Positions 1 through 6,352 of a stretch of DNA of 13,203 bases are shown piece by piece. The number at the start of each line of letters is the position of its first letter. Positions within the stretch are counted from its first letter, which is position 1. A model generated the notes under the pieces. That model worked only from the letters and a program-made list of their open reading frames with translations, was not told where the DNA came from and did not search any database. The translations under genes were made by a program, and so were the position numbers. The stretch lies in contig DNPN01000021.1 in NCBI GenBank assembly GCA_003501385.1, positions 1 through 13,203 of the forward strand, read 5' to 3'. This DNA comes from Rhizobium sp. (GTDB taxonomy: Bacteria; Pseudomonadota; Alphaproteobacteria; Rhizobiales; Rhizobiaceae).

Positions 1-2
1 GC

Positions 3-302
3 GCCACAACGACTGAGGCAATCCGTCGAGCAATACAAAATAGTCAAGAGAGCCTGAGAGCGCTCTCAAAGCGTTACGGGATCAACCCGAAGACCGTTGC
101 CAAGTGGAAGAAACGGACATCGGTGTCCGACCTTCCGACCGGCCCGAAAGACCCACACTCGACGGTTCTTTCCCTTGAGGAAGAGGCCGTAATTGTCGCC
201 TTTCGCAGGCACACGCTGCTACCGCTCGATGATTGTCTCTACGCTCTTCAGCCAACAATCCCGCATCTGACGCGCTCGTTCTTACATCGATGTTTGCAGC
301 GC
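3..302 (+). pseudogene. IS481-family transposase, N-terminal fragment
   Basis: The frame starting at base 3 encodes an N-terminal helix-turn-helix region of the kind found in IS481-family transposases: TTEAIRRAIQ, then LSKRYGINPKTVAKWKKRTS, then DLPTGPKDP, LSLEEEAVIVAFRRHTLLPL and LTRSFLHRCLQR. The family normally runs on into a long DDE catalytic domain with motifs such as YFHIDIAEV and TDNGIQF. Here similarity stops after LQR near base 302, and the frame closes at 362 with unrelated residues. The start lies before the window. No catalytic residue remains, so it is a dead remnant. Family assignment is from recalled sequence, and the exact breakpoint is approximate (within about 10 bases). 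Confidence 0.85.
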
Positions 303-407
303 TGGGACACGATCCAAGCTCGCGCCATTTCGTTGACGGGTACTTTTGCCGCCACCAGTTGATGCAGGCGTCGGCGGTCAGTGAGGGTAGTCTGCGTGTA
401 GCATCGA

Positions 408-455
408 GACATGCCAAAATCTCCAAAGTGAAACTATTGGCATGTCGCACTTGGA
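408..455. repeat. Two interlaced inverted repeats
   Basis: GACATGCCAA (408-417) is perfectly complementary to TTGGCATGTC (437-446), a 10-bp stem. A second pair, TCCAAAGTG (422-430) with CACTTGGA (448-455), forms 8 pairs with one bulged A. The second pair starts inside the loop of the first and ends beyond it. Only one base separates 446 from 448, so both helices can hardly form at once as a pseudoknot; they would be alternatives. Function is unknown; an IS terminus or protein-binding site is possible. Confidence 0.5.
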
Positions 456-540
456 AATAGAATGTACCCTCAGTTGCAATTTAACCTCATAAGATAGATT
501 ATGGAACTAAAACATAGTTTAATATCGAAAGGCAACGTGT

Positions 541-613
541 AAAATCGGAACGTAGTATGGCCCAAATAGCGAGCTTTTGGCCTAAAATGGAACGAAGCGT
601 GGCCCAACTCAGC
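541..613. repeat. Imperfect ~30-bp direct repeat, possible IS end
   Basis: The copies at 541-570 and 584-613 share AAAAT(C)GGAACG, then AG, then TGGCCCAA and AGC, with one base missing from the second copy and a few substitutions. The 43-bp offset and a TGT just before the first copy (538-540) resemble the multiple transposase-binding repeats at IS21-family ends. No istA or istB sequence is in view, so that link is a guess. Confidence 0.4.
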
Positions 614-690
614 CATTCGCCTCAAAGCGATGGTTGTTGTAGACCTGCAGGCCTCAATTCCGATCCGGCAAGAAGGCAATCTTTGGAAAA

Positions 691-725
691 CCGCAAGAAC
701 CTCACTGCGCCGAAGCTTCTTGCGG
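691..725. repeat. 9-bp inverted repeat, 17-nt loop
   Basis: CCGCAAGAA (691-699) pairs perfectly with TTCTTGCGG (717-725). No T-run follows on the + strand, so it is not a standard terminator. It sits just outside the IS30 left end and has no evident role. Confidence 0.4.
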
Positions 726-790
726 ATAACGACATCCCCGACAGCGTTGATCCCATGAACCTCAAAAAGGCAGGTTCAACCGGTCGCGGC

Positions 791-813
791 AACACCTCAA
801 ATTTGGAGGTGTT
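791..813 (+). promoter_or_regulatory. Hairpin sequestering the IS30 transposase RBS
   Basis: AACACCTC (791-798) pairs perfectly with GAGGTGTT (806-813) across a 7-nt loop. The right arm contains most of the Shine-Dalgarno GGAGGT (805-810), four bases before the ATG at 815. The left arm overlaps the left terminal repeat. In a transcript entering from outside, the hairpin would hide the ribosome site. Such masking is known for other IS elements (IS10); here it is inferred from base pairing only. Confidence 0.6.
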
Positions 814-814
814 T

Positions 815-1606
815 ATGGTGACGGGAAGGCAAAAATCACAGCGCTCAAGAAGGCAGAAATTATCCTCGCGAGGTCGGCCACCGGTTTGGCAGCGTGAGGA
901 CCTGTGTCGGTTTTGGCGAGAAGTAGCGGCGGGCTTGTCCAGCGAAGATGCCGCTGTGGGGGCTGGCGTCTCTGCCCCAGTTCGGAACCGATGGTTTCGG
1001 AGTTCAGGCGGCATGCCTCCCACACATCTATCGCCATCAGCGATATCACTCACAAGCAGAAGTCTGACGTTCCGAGAGCGGGAGGAAATCGCTTTGGAAT
1101 GCGCTCAGGGTGGTGGCGTCCGTGCAATAGCACATAAGCTGGGGCGATCGCCAAGCACAATCTCGCGCGAGATCAGGCGCAATTCGGCGACACGCAGCGG
1201 TGCCTTCGGCTATCGCGCTATCACCGCGCAATGGCATGCTGATAGGGCCGCACGACGACCGAAGGCCTCATAGCCACGCCCAACGGCATCGCCTTTGATG
1301 GTCCTGTCGTGGTATGGAAAGGTCGACGGGCCGTTCATCGGCAAAGTCGACACTGGCCTCGATATCTATTTCTGCGACCCTCAAAGCCCCAGGCAGCGCG
1401 GGAGCAACGAAAACACCAACGGCTTGTTGAGACAATATTTTCCCAAGGGAACGGATCTCAACCGACACAGGGCCGATGAACTCAGTGCTGTAGCGCATGC
1501 GCTCAATAGCAGGCCCCGCAAGTCACTCGGTTGGTGCACGCCTGCAGAGGCTCTCAACGACTTACTAAAATCGGATATGATCGAGGGTGCTGCGGTGACC
1601 GGTTGA
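815..1606 (+). pseudogene. IS30-family transposase, broken
   Basis: The start is ATG 815, supported by GGAGGT at 805-810. The N-terminal part (815 to about 1270) carries the family's DNA-binding region: GRPPVWQREDLCRFWREVA, then LTFREREEIALECAQGGG and IAHKLGRSPSTISREIRRN. A TAG stop at 1271-1273 ends this frame. A short middle piece continues in another frame from about 1270 (ATPNGIAFDGPVVVWKGRRA), and from about 1344 the original frame resumes with the C-terminal part (DTGLDIYFCDPQSP, RGSNENTNGLLRQYFPKG, LNSRPRKSLGW), ending at 1606. The block with the first two catalytic aspartates is absent and only the NENTNG glutamate region remains, so it cannot act as a transposase. At least two deletions are needed to explain it. 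Confidence 0.85.
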
Positions 1607-1613
1607 ATCTGCC

Positions 1614-1804
1614 CAATATTGCTCCCTTGATTACCGGTCCGTGCTCAAAGCGAACGGCATCACCATTTCCATGTCTTGCAAAGGAAACTGCTACGACTGT
1701 GCCGTGCTCGAGATATTCTTCACTCAACTATCTGAGCCCGTTCAGTTCGAACGAATGGACGACTGAAAGACGAACCGCCTCTCCACTTTTAAGAGGCAAG
1801 TCCA
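1614..1804 (+). pseudogene. IS3-family transposase 3' end with right IS end
   Basis: The frame from 1614 reads QYCSLDYRSVLKANGI, MSCKGNCYDCAVLEIFF and then PVQFERMDD before a TGA at 1764-1766. This matches the end of IS3-family OrfB integrases: the region up to the third catalytic residue (the E of VLEIFF), then the terminal LSPVQFERM. About 35-40 residues between EIFF and the C-terminus are missing. The LNYLSP reading lies in one frame and PVQFERM in the next, which fits loss of one base near 1740. After the stop, AAGAGGCAAGTCCA runs to 1804 and ends in CA, as IS3-family right ends do. The 5' side is cut exactly at the IS30 terminal repeat. Confidence 0.75.
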
Positions 1805-1851
1805 ACATCAAGGTGTCACAATCGCTGGAGCCCATGCACCAATTGGACTTG
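1797..1851. repeat. 9-bp inverted repeat at IS3 right end
   Basis: CAAGTCCAA (1797-1805) pairs with TTGGACTTG (1843-1851), with 37 nt between. The right arm contains TGGACTTG, the same eight bases that begin the IS3 right end read on the - strand, so it may be a scrap of another IS3 end. It lies just downstream of the LysR stop codon. No T-run marks it as a terminator for that gene. Confidence 0.35.
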
Positions 1852-1855
1852 TTGA

Positions 1856-2818
1856 TTATCGCTGGTGACTGAGTTGAAGTCCGGGATAAAGCTTATCGAT
1901 AAAAGCCAGGTCATCGTGTAATTCGGAAATCATCCAGTCTCGAACCTGCGTGACAATAGTGCGCGAGGGCTTGTCACGCAGGCGTACCAAATGGCATTGG
2001 CGCCCTGTCGTCATCAGTTGGTCGGACACGGGAACCAGTGCTTGCGTGCGGAGCCAGTGCGCCACCACATTCAGCCAGCCAAGAGCCACGCCCTGTCCCA
2101 GCAAGGCAGCCTGAACCACGATCGCGTAATCCGAAAAAATCATCGAATTGATGGCATCACCATCGCTTGCAGGCGAAAACAGGTTCGACCAATTCGGCTG
2201 CGCCTCGGAAAGATTGATGGTGATATCGGGTTGGCCGGTGGGTGTCGCACCTCCACCAGCGTGGCTCTCACGATAGGCCGGGCTGCAAATCGGCAATAGA
2301 ATTTCCGGCATGACAAAAGTGGCATCGTGGCGCTCATCCGGACCGTTCATGAAGCGCATTCCGAGGTCAACATCATTGACCGGGCCTGCAAGCGCGCCCA
2401 TCACCAATTGAAACCGCAAATCGACCGTGGGGAATGCGCTTTTGAATTTCGCCATCCGTGGCATCATCCAGTGGGTGGTGAAGCCGGTGGAGACAGAGAT
2501 GGAAACGGTTTGCACGCCGCTGCGACGGTCTTCGATTTCCTGAAGAGCATTTTCAATACCGGAAAAGCTGCGGGCAATGGCGTCAAACAAAATACGGCCC
2601 GGCTCGGTAAGGCTGACGCCGCCGGGCTGGCGGATAAACATCGCCGTATCCAGATGATCTTCCAGCCGCGCCATCATCCGGCTGACGGCGGCTGGTGTTA
2701 CATTCAACTCATCGGCTGCTTTGGAGAAATTGCCGCATCGAGCGGCAGCCTCAAAAGTAAAGAGGGCATTCATGGATGGCAGGGAGCGTCGCAGCTTTTG
2801 CATTACATGATGTAACAT
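1856..2818 (-). CDS. LysR-type transcriptional regulator (GcvA-like)
   Basis: A 320-residue protein of normal LysR length. The N-terminal winged helix-turn-helix spans about residues 12-75 (LRRSLPSMNALFTFEAAARC, FSKAADELNVTPAAVSRMMA, LEDHL, then FIRQPGGVSLTEPGR). A co-inducer-binding domain follows (VSISVSTGFTTHWMMPRM from about 106; GVALGW near 253). The LPSMNALFTFEAAAR opening and the C-terminal pattern resemble GcvA-type regulators. The start is uncertain: ATG 2818 has a weak CAGG upstream, while ATG 2803 would leave a palindrome directly in front of the gene. It is transcribed away from the transport/oxidation operon, which suggests, by the usual LysR logic, that it controls that operon in response to the imported compound. 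The 3' end is 52 bp from the IS3 remnant, so the gene marks the edge of the IS-rich region. Confidence 0.92.
   Translation of the reverse strand: MLHHVMQKLRRSLPSMNALFTFEAAARCGNFSKAADELNVTPAAVSRMMARLEDHLDTAMFIRQPGGVSLTEPGRILFDAIARSFSGIENALQEIEDRRSGVQTVSISVSTGFTTHWMMPRMAKFKSAFPTVDLRFQLVMGALAGPVNDVDLGMRFMNGPDERHDATFVMPEILLPICSPAYRESHAGGGATPTGQPDITINLSEAQPNWSNLFSPASDGDAINSMIFSDYAIVVQAALLGQGVALGWLNVVAHWLRTQALVPVSDQLMTTGRQCHLVRLRDKPSRTIVTQVRDWMISELHDDLAFIDKLYPGLQLSHQR
2803..2815. promoter_or_regulatory. Perfect T-N11-A palindrome, candidate LysR operator
   Basis: TTACATGATGTAA is a 6+1+6 perfect dyad that fits the T-N11-A pattern of LysR-family recognition sites. It overlaps the first codons of the regulator if translation starts at 2818, or lies immediately upstream if it starts at 2803. 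It is suited to autoregulation and sits about 220 bp before the operon's first gene. Binding is inferred. Confidence 0.45.
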
Positions 2819-3037
2819 CAGCCTGAACTTTTTTTCAATTGCCCATCGTCATTTTCTTTGGTCTTCTGTGGATCAGAAAAGGCACAAGACCTTTTGACCA
2901 GAATGGGGAACGGAACAGAAAAAGCAGCCGAGGCTTATCTCTCGGTCTGTTTTCAACGGTTCATGTTTCAACGCAATGATGAATGCAGCACCCGCCAGAG
3001 TGGTGAGGGTGAACGCAAGATTGTGCAGTGGAAACAA
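2819..3037 (+). promoter_or_regulatory. Divergent intergenic/leader region
   Basis: This stretch between the regulator and the ABC gene should hold both divergent promoters, but no clear -35/-10 pair stands out. Two small hairpins are visible: AAAAGG (2877-2882) with CCTTTT (2890-2895), and CCGAG (2928-2932) with CTCGG (2941-2945) followed by TCTGTTTT. The ABC reading frame stays open back to 2858, but those extra residues (MVFCGSEKAQ...) do not resemble any ABC ATPase N-terminus. Confidence 0.4.
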
Positions 3038-4132
3038 ATGATTGATATGTCAAAACCAGATCACACCAGCATTTCCATCCGGGCTGCCACCAAGCGCTAC
3101 GCAGACTTTCTTGCGCTGGACAATATCAGTCTGGATGTTGCAGCCGGGGAATTCATGTCCATTCTTGGCCCGTCGGGTTCTGGCAAGACGACGCTGTTGG
3201 GCATTCTGGGTGGCTTTGTACAACCGACATCGGGCAGCATTCATATTGGCACCCGCGACATTACATTTACACCACCGCATAAGCGCGACATCGGCATTGT
3301 CTTTCAGAATTATGCCCTGTTTCCGCACATGAGTGTTGCTGAAAATGTGGTTTTCCCGCTGCGTGCCAGACGGTTGCCAAAGGCGGATTGGCCCGCGAAG
3401 CTGAAAACGGCGCTCGACATGGTGGAACTGGCGGGCTTTGGTGATCGGCGCATTCACGAATTGTCGGGTGGCCAGCGTCAGCGGGTTGCTTTGGCGCGTG
3501 CGATGATTTTCGAGCCATCGCTGATCCTGATGGATGAGCCATTGTCTGCACTGGACAAGCAATTGCGTGAAACCATGCAGATCGAGTTAAAACGGCTGCA
3601 TGGGCGGCTGAAGGCAACCATTATTTACGTGACCCATGACCAGCGCGAAGCCCTGACCATGAGCGACCGTGTGGCGATCATGAACAAAGGCCGGTTTATC
3701 CAGATTGATACGCCTGAAAGCCTGCATGATCGCCCGGTGGATGCATTTGTTGCAAGGTTTATTGGCGAGGCCACCTTGCTTGAGGTGAAGCGGAGTGATG
3801 ACCACAGTGTCACCATGAAGACGGGCCGGGTTTTGAAAACCTCCAGACCCGTGCCCAACAACCTGCATCTGCGATTGGTCGTTCACTCGGAAAAGCTCAC
3901 CGTTGCGACGGGTTCGGAACCTGCGGAGAGCAATCTTCTGTCGGGAACGGTGACAGACACGCTTTACCAAGGTGAGAGCATTCGCATTTTCGTGCAATTG
4001 CACGGTGACGGAGACCTCAGCTTCCGGCTGCCGACCAATCAGGCAGGGCGCGCCCTGCTGAAAAACCGGGGCGAGCAGATCACGCTGGCCCTGCATCCCG
4101 ACGACACGATCATCGTGCCTGAAACAGCCTGA
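3038..4132 (+). CDS. ABC transporter ATP-binding protein, PotA-like
   Basis: The energising ATPase of the importer encoded further down the operon. Numbering from ATG 3038: Walker A GPSGSGKTT at 44-52, Q-loop VFQNYALFPHMS, signature LSGGQRQRVALARA, Walker B LILMDEPLSALDK, and switch histidine VTHD. A C-terminal regulatory (TOBE-like) region follows to residue 364, giving the usual length for spermidine/putrescine or Fe3+-type (PotA/FbpC) subunits. I chose ATG 3038 because GTGGAA lies just upstream and the family sequence begins with SISIRAATKRY soon after. ATG 3047 is equally possible, and the frame is open back to 2858. All key residues are present, so it should be functional. The gap to the HAD gene is 57 nt. 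Substrate cannot be read from this subunit. Confidence 0.93.
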   Translation: MIDMSKPDHTSISIRAATKRYADFLALDNISLDVAAGEFMSILGPSGSGKTTLLGILGGFVQPTSGSIHIGTRDITFTPPHKRDIGIVFQNYALFPHMSVAENVVFPLRARRLPKADWPAKLKTALDMVELAGFGDRRIHELSGGQRQRVALARAMIFEPSLILMDEPLSALDKQLRETMQIELKRLHGRLKATIIYVTHDQREALTMSDRVAIMNKGRFIQIDTPESLHDRPVDAFVARFIGEATLLEVKRSDDHSVTMKTGRVLKTSRPVPNNLHLRLVVHSEKLTVATGSEPAESNLLSGTVTDTLYQGESIRIFVQLHGDGDLSFRLPTNQAGRALLKNRGEQITLALHPDDTIIVPETA

Positions 4133-4189
4133 AAACTCTACAGATCTTGACACTCTAGCATGTTTACAATCCAGCAAGGAAAGACAGTC

Positions 4190-4921
4190 ATGAAACTCAC
4201 CGAATTCAAAGTCATGACCTTTGATGTCGTCGGCACATTGATCGACTTCGAAATGGGCATTTTAAACGCAGTTCGCACCTTGGGTGGTGAAAAGGCGGCC
4301 GCTGCCAGCGATGACGAGATTTTTGAGCCTTATCTGCGGGGGCGTGATAAATTTTATGGTCGCTCCTCGTTTGCCATGAAGGATGTTTATCTGTCGCTGG
4401 CGGCAGAATGCGGCTTCAAGGATGATGCGGCGACGGCGGATGCCTTTCAGCTGTCCGTGTTTCGTTGGCCAGCATTTGCCGATTCCGTTGAGGCCCTTGC
4501 CCGACTTCGTCGCAATTTCCGGCTGGTGGCCATGACCAATGCCGACCGCACGGCGTTTTCGGCCTATTCAGCAACACTTGGCAATCCATTCCACGATAGC
4601 GTGACCTGTGACGAGACCGGTTGTGCCAAGCCCAATCCAGAGTTTTTCGCCTTCAACAAGGGTCGCCAATCGGCGCATGGTTACAAGCAATCCGACATTC
4701 TGCATGTGGCGCAAAGCCAGCACCACGATATTGGCGTTGCACGGGAGCTGAATTATGCCGTGTGCTGGATCGAGCGTCGGCAGGGACAGACGGGTTTTGG
4801 CGGCACACCGACGCCCAAAGTTGTGACCAAGCCGGATTTCCATTTTTCCACGCTGAAGCAATTGGCCGATGCGGTTGACGCAGAACTGGCGGCGGGCGTG
4901 TCCGCAGCTTCTGCCGCCTGA
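4190..4921 (+). CDS. HAD-superfamily hydrolase (haloacid dehalogenase type II-like)
   Basis: A 243-residue soluble protein. Motif I is FDVVGTLID with nucleophile Asp12. The position two residues later, Asp in phosphatases and Tyr in many L-2-haloacid dehalogenases, is Val14. Motif II is MTNAD (Thr116-Asn117), motif III is the Lys147 of CAKPNPEFF, and motif IV is HVAQSQHHDIGVA (172-184) with an acidic end at Asp180. HVAQS-x2-HD is shared with proteins commonly labelled type II haloacid dehalogenases, few of which have been tested. ATG 4190 is preferred over 4160 because AAGGA lies at 4176-4180 and the conserved region starts directly after. It sits between the ATPase and the amine oxidase, with only 16 nt to the latter. 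Its role in the pathway is unclear; a phosphatase/housecleaning role or a C-X bond hydrolase are both open. Confidence 0.85.
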   Translation: MKLTEFKVMTFDVVGTLIDFEMGILNAVRTLGGEKAAAASDDEIFEPYLRGRDKFYGRSSFAMKDVYLSLAAECGFKDDAATADAFQLSVFRWPAFADSVEALARLRRNFRLVAMTNADRTAFSAYSATLGNPFHDSVTCDETGCAKPNPEFFAFNKGRQSAHGYKQSDILHVAQSQHHDIGVARELNYAVCWIERRQGQTGFGGTPTPKVVTKPDFHFSTLKQLADAVDAELAAGVSAASAA

Positions 4922-4937
4922 GCACAGAAAGAGCACC

Positions 4938-6272
4938 ATGTCCCCCGCCGCCCCCACCACTTTTCCGATGCAGGATATTCCGTCTCTCTGGCAGGAAACG
5001 GCAGGCGCGCGCCCTGCGCTGACGTCCTTCGCGGACCATGGACGCAGCACAGGGGCGCAGCACTATGATGTTGTCATCATCGGCGGGGGATATACCGGCC
5101 TTTCCACGGCGCGCTATCTGGCACGACGCGGCATGTCGGCTGTTGTGCTCGAAGCAAACCGCATCGGCTGGGGTGCCAGTGGCCGCAATGGCGGCGTGGT
5201 ATCGGGCAAGTTCAGGCTGTCCTTCTCCGATATTGCCCGGCGTTGCGGACTTGATACGGCGCGCCGGATGCATGATCTGGGCATCGAGGCGATTGATCAT
5301 GTTGCTGAACTGATTGAAGATTATGGCATTGCCAACGCACAATACCGAGCGACCGGGTCTTTACGCTGTGCCCACAATGCGCTGTCTCTGGAGGGATTGA
5401 AAACCGAAACCGCGTGGCTGCGCACGGCCTTGGGTGATAAAGCCTGCTCCATTCTGTCTGCGCCGCAAATGCAGGAGGAAACCGGCTCTCCTGATTTTGT
5501 GGGCGGTATGCTCAACACCCACGGCGGCATTATTCATCCCTTGAACTATGTGTTTGGGCTGGCTGCTGGTCTGCAAGCCGAGGGGATTGATATTTTCGAA
5601 CAGACGCCGGTTTTGCGGTTTCTAAAAGACGGCCCCGGCGTTGTTGTCGAAACGGCTTATGGGGCGATTTCAGCGGCACAGGTGGTGATTGCCACCAATT
5701 CTTACTCTGATCTGACCAAGGCAACATCCGCTATCAAGCGCTCGATCATCCCGTTTCGATCGGCCATGATTGCCACCGAGCCCTTGACAGGTGAGATCGG
5801 CCTTGACCTGCTGTCAAGCGACCGTAGCTATACAGAGACGCGCAGGATGATGCGCTGGTTTCGCAAGGCCGATCAACGGTTGATTTACGGCGGGCGCGGT
5901 GCCTTTGGCAAATCCGACTCGGACAGTGCTTTTGCAGCCCTTCGCCGGGCCATGGTGCGGCAGTTTCCGCAATTGCGCGATGTTGCGGTGACTCACGGTT
6001 GGTCCGGCCTTGTTGCCATGACGCTGGATAGCATTCCCCATATGGGCAGGCTGGATGAGCGCGTCGTCTATGCCGTTGGCTATAATGGAACGGGTGTGGC
6101 GCTGGCCTCCAATATGGGCAAACACGTGGCAGCCCTTGTTGCAGGTGACAATCCTGACTTGGGGCTTTTGACCGCACAAAAGCTCAAACCTGTTCCATTC
6201 TATCCCATCCGTGAACCTTCTGTGCGGCTCGTTGCCGGATGGTACCAGTTTCTGGATGCAATCGGGCGTTAA
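4938..6272 (+). CDS. FAD-dependent amine oxidase, PuuB/DAO family
   Basis: A 444-residue flavoprotein resembling gamma-glutamylputrescine oxidase (PuuB) and other D-amino-acid-oxidase-family enzymes, which oxidise an amine to an imine/aldehyde with release of ammonia and H2O2. The FAD-binding Rossmann motif is DVVIIGGGYTGLSTARYLAR at about 44-63 with the ribose-binding acidic residue Glu72 (VVLEANRIGWGASGRNGG). GGIIHPLNYVFGLAAGL matches the HPL region of PuuB, and YNGTGVALASNMGKHVAAL is the C-terminal FAD-contact segment. ATG 4938 is chosen because AAAGAG precedes it; the frame is open to 4869 but that part overlaps the HAD gene. The substrate is presumably what the linked transporter brings in; a primary or gamma-glutamylated amine is an inference. 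Confidence 0.88.
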   Translation: MSPAAPTTFPMQDIPSLWQETAGARPALTSFADHGRSTGAQHYDVVIIGGGYTGLSTARYLARRGMSAVVLEANRIGWGASGRNGGVVSGKFRLSFSDIARRCGLDTARRMHDLGIEAIDHVAELIEDYGIANAQYRATGSLRCAHNALSLEGLKTETAWLRTALGDKACSILSAPQMQEETGSPDFVGGMLNTHGGIIHPLNYVFGLAAGLQAEGIDIFEQTPVLRFLKDGPGVVVETAYGAISAAQVVIATNSYSDLTKATSAIKRSIIPFRSAMIATEPLTGEIGLDLLSSDRSYTETRRMMRWFRKADQRLIYGGRGAFGKSDSDSAFAALRRAMVRQFPQLRDVAVTHGWSGLVAMTLDSIPHMGRLDERVVYAVGYNGTGVALASNMGKHVAALVAGDNPDLGLLTAQKLKPVPFYPIREPSVRLVAGWYQFLDAIGR

Positions 6273-6283
6273 GACCTGAACAA

Positions 6284-6311
6284 TTGACGTTGGCAATCGG
6301 GCTGCTATCTG
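6284..6311 (+). promoter_or_regulatory. Candidate internal promoter before the binding-protein gene
   Basis: TTGACG (6284-6289) is followed after 16 nt by TATCTG (6306-6311). The -35 matches the sigma-70 consensus at 5 of 6 bases and the -10 at only 3 of 6. It would give extra transcription of the solute-binding-protein gene, which is often needed in excess over the permeases. Weak on sequence alone. Confidence 0.3.
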
Positions 6312-6319
6312 GCTGCGGC

Positions 6320-6350
6320 CCGTTCACATAACCATAAAAGAGGTGAACGG
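6320..6350 (+). promoter_or_regulatory. Hairpin at the RBS of the solute-binding-protein gene
   Basis: CCGTTCAC (6320-6327) pairs perfectly with GTGAACGG (6343-6350) over a 15-nt loop. The Shine-Dalgarno GAGG (6340-6343) lies at the loop/stem border, and the right arm fills the space between it and the ATG at 6353. It could hide or present the ribosome site, or the DNA dyad could be a regulator site. Confidence 0.55.
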
Positions 6351-6352
6351 AC

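Larger units (their letters stand above)
303..768. other. Gene-free patch between IS remnants
   Basis: No convincing gene is visible here. The frames that stay open have no recognisable motif and overlap each other on both strands. The stretch contains an AT-rich segment (about 467-545), an interlaced pair of inverted repeats (408-455), an imperfect direct repeat (541-613) and a 9-bp inverted repeat (691-699 with 717-725). These are features expected of IS ends and debris. A + strand frame open from 557 runs across the left end of the IS30 element into its transposase; the part before 815 is probably chance. Confidence 0.6.
769..1613 (+). mobile_element. IS30-family element, internally deleted, both ends kept
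   Basis: The element is bounded by 28-bp terminal inverted repeats at 769-796 (GGCAGGTTCAACCGGTC at its start) and 1586-1613 (reverse complement begins GGCAGATTCAACCGGTC). They match at 24 of 28 positions. Between them lies a broken IS30-type transposase reading. The element is about 845 bp, shorter than the roughly 1.1-1.3 kb usual for the family, because the central coding part is missing. No convincing 2-3-bp target duplication is visible: the left flank ends AAAAA and the right flank starts CAATA. The right end abuts IS3-family transposase sequence exactly at 1614, which suggests insertion into, or rearrangement with, an IS3 element. Confidence 0.8.

Noticed and set aside
82..450. 122-codon - strand open frame at the left end
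   Set aside because: Part is antisense to the IS481 helix-turn-helix region; the rest has no motif I recognise.
408..455. H-type pseudoknot formed by both stems at once
   Set aside because: A single base would have to span the 10-bp stem, which is sterically implausible.
557..814. 86-codon N-terminal extension of the IS30 transposase
   Set aside because: It crosses the element's left terminal repeat, has no family similarity, and a strong ribosome site exists at ATG 815.
766..1616. Target site duplication flanking the IS30 element
   Set aside because: The flanking bases (AAA on the left, CAA on the right) do not give a convincing duplication, as expected if one side was rearranged.
1777..1797. 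Terminator for the LysR gene (GCCTCT with AGAGGC)
   Set aside because: No T-run follows on the - strand, and the stem is part of the IS3 right-end region.
3587..4177. 196-codon - strand open frame opposite the ABC ATPase
   Set aside because: The opposite strand carries a complete ATPase with all motifs; the antisense product is Arg/His/Gln-rich and shows no family motif.
4653..5342. 229-codon - strand open frame under the HAD/amine oxidase junction
   Set aside because: It is antisense to two well-supported genes, with no recognisable domain; shadow of their codon bias.
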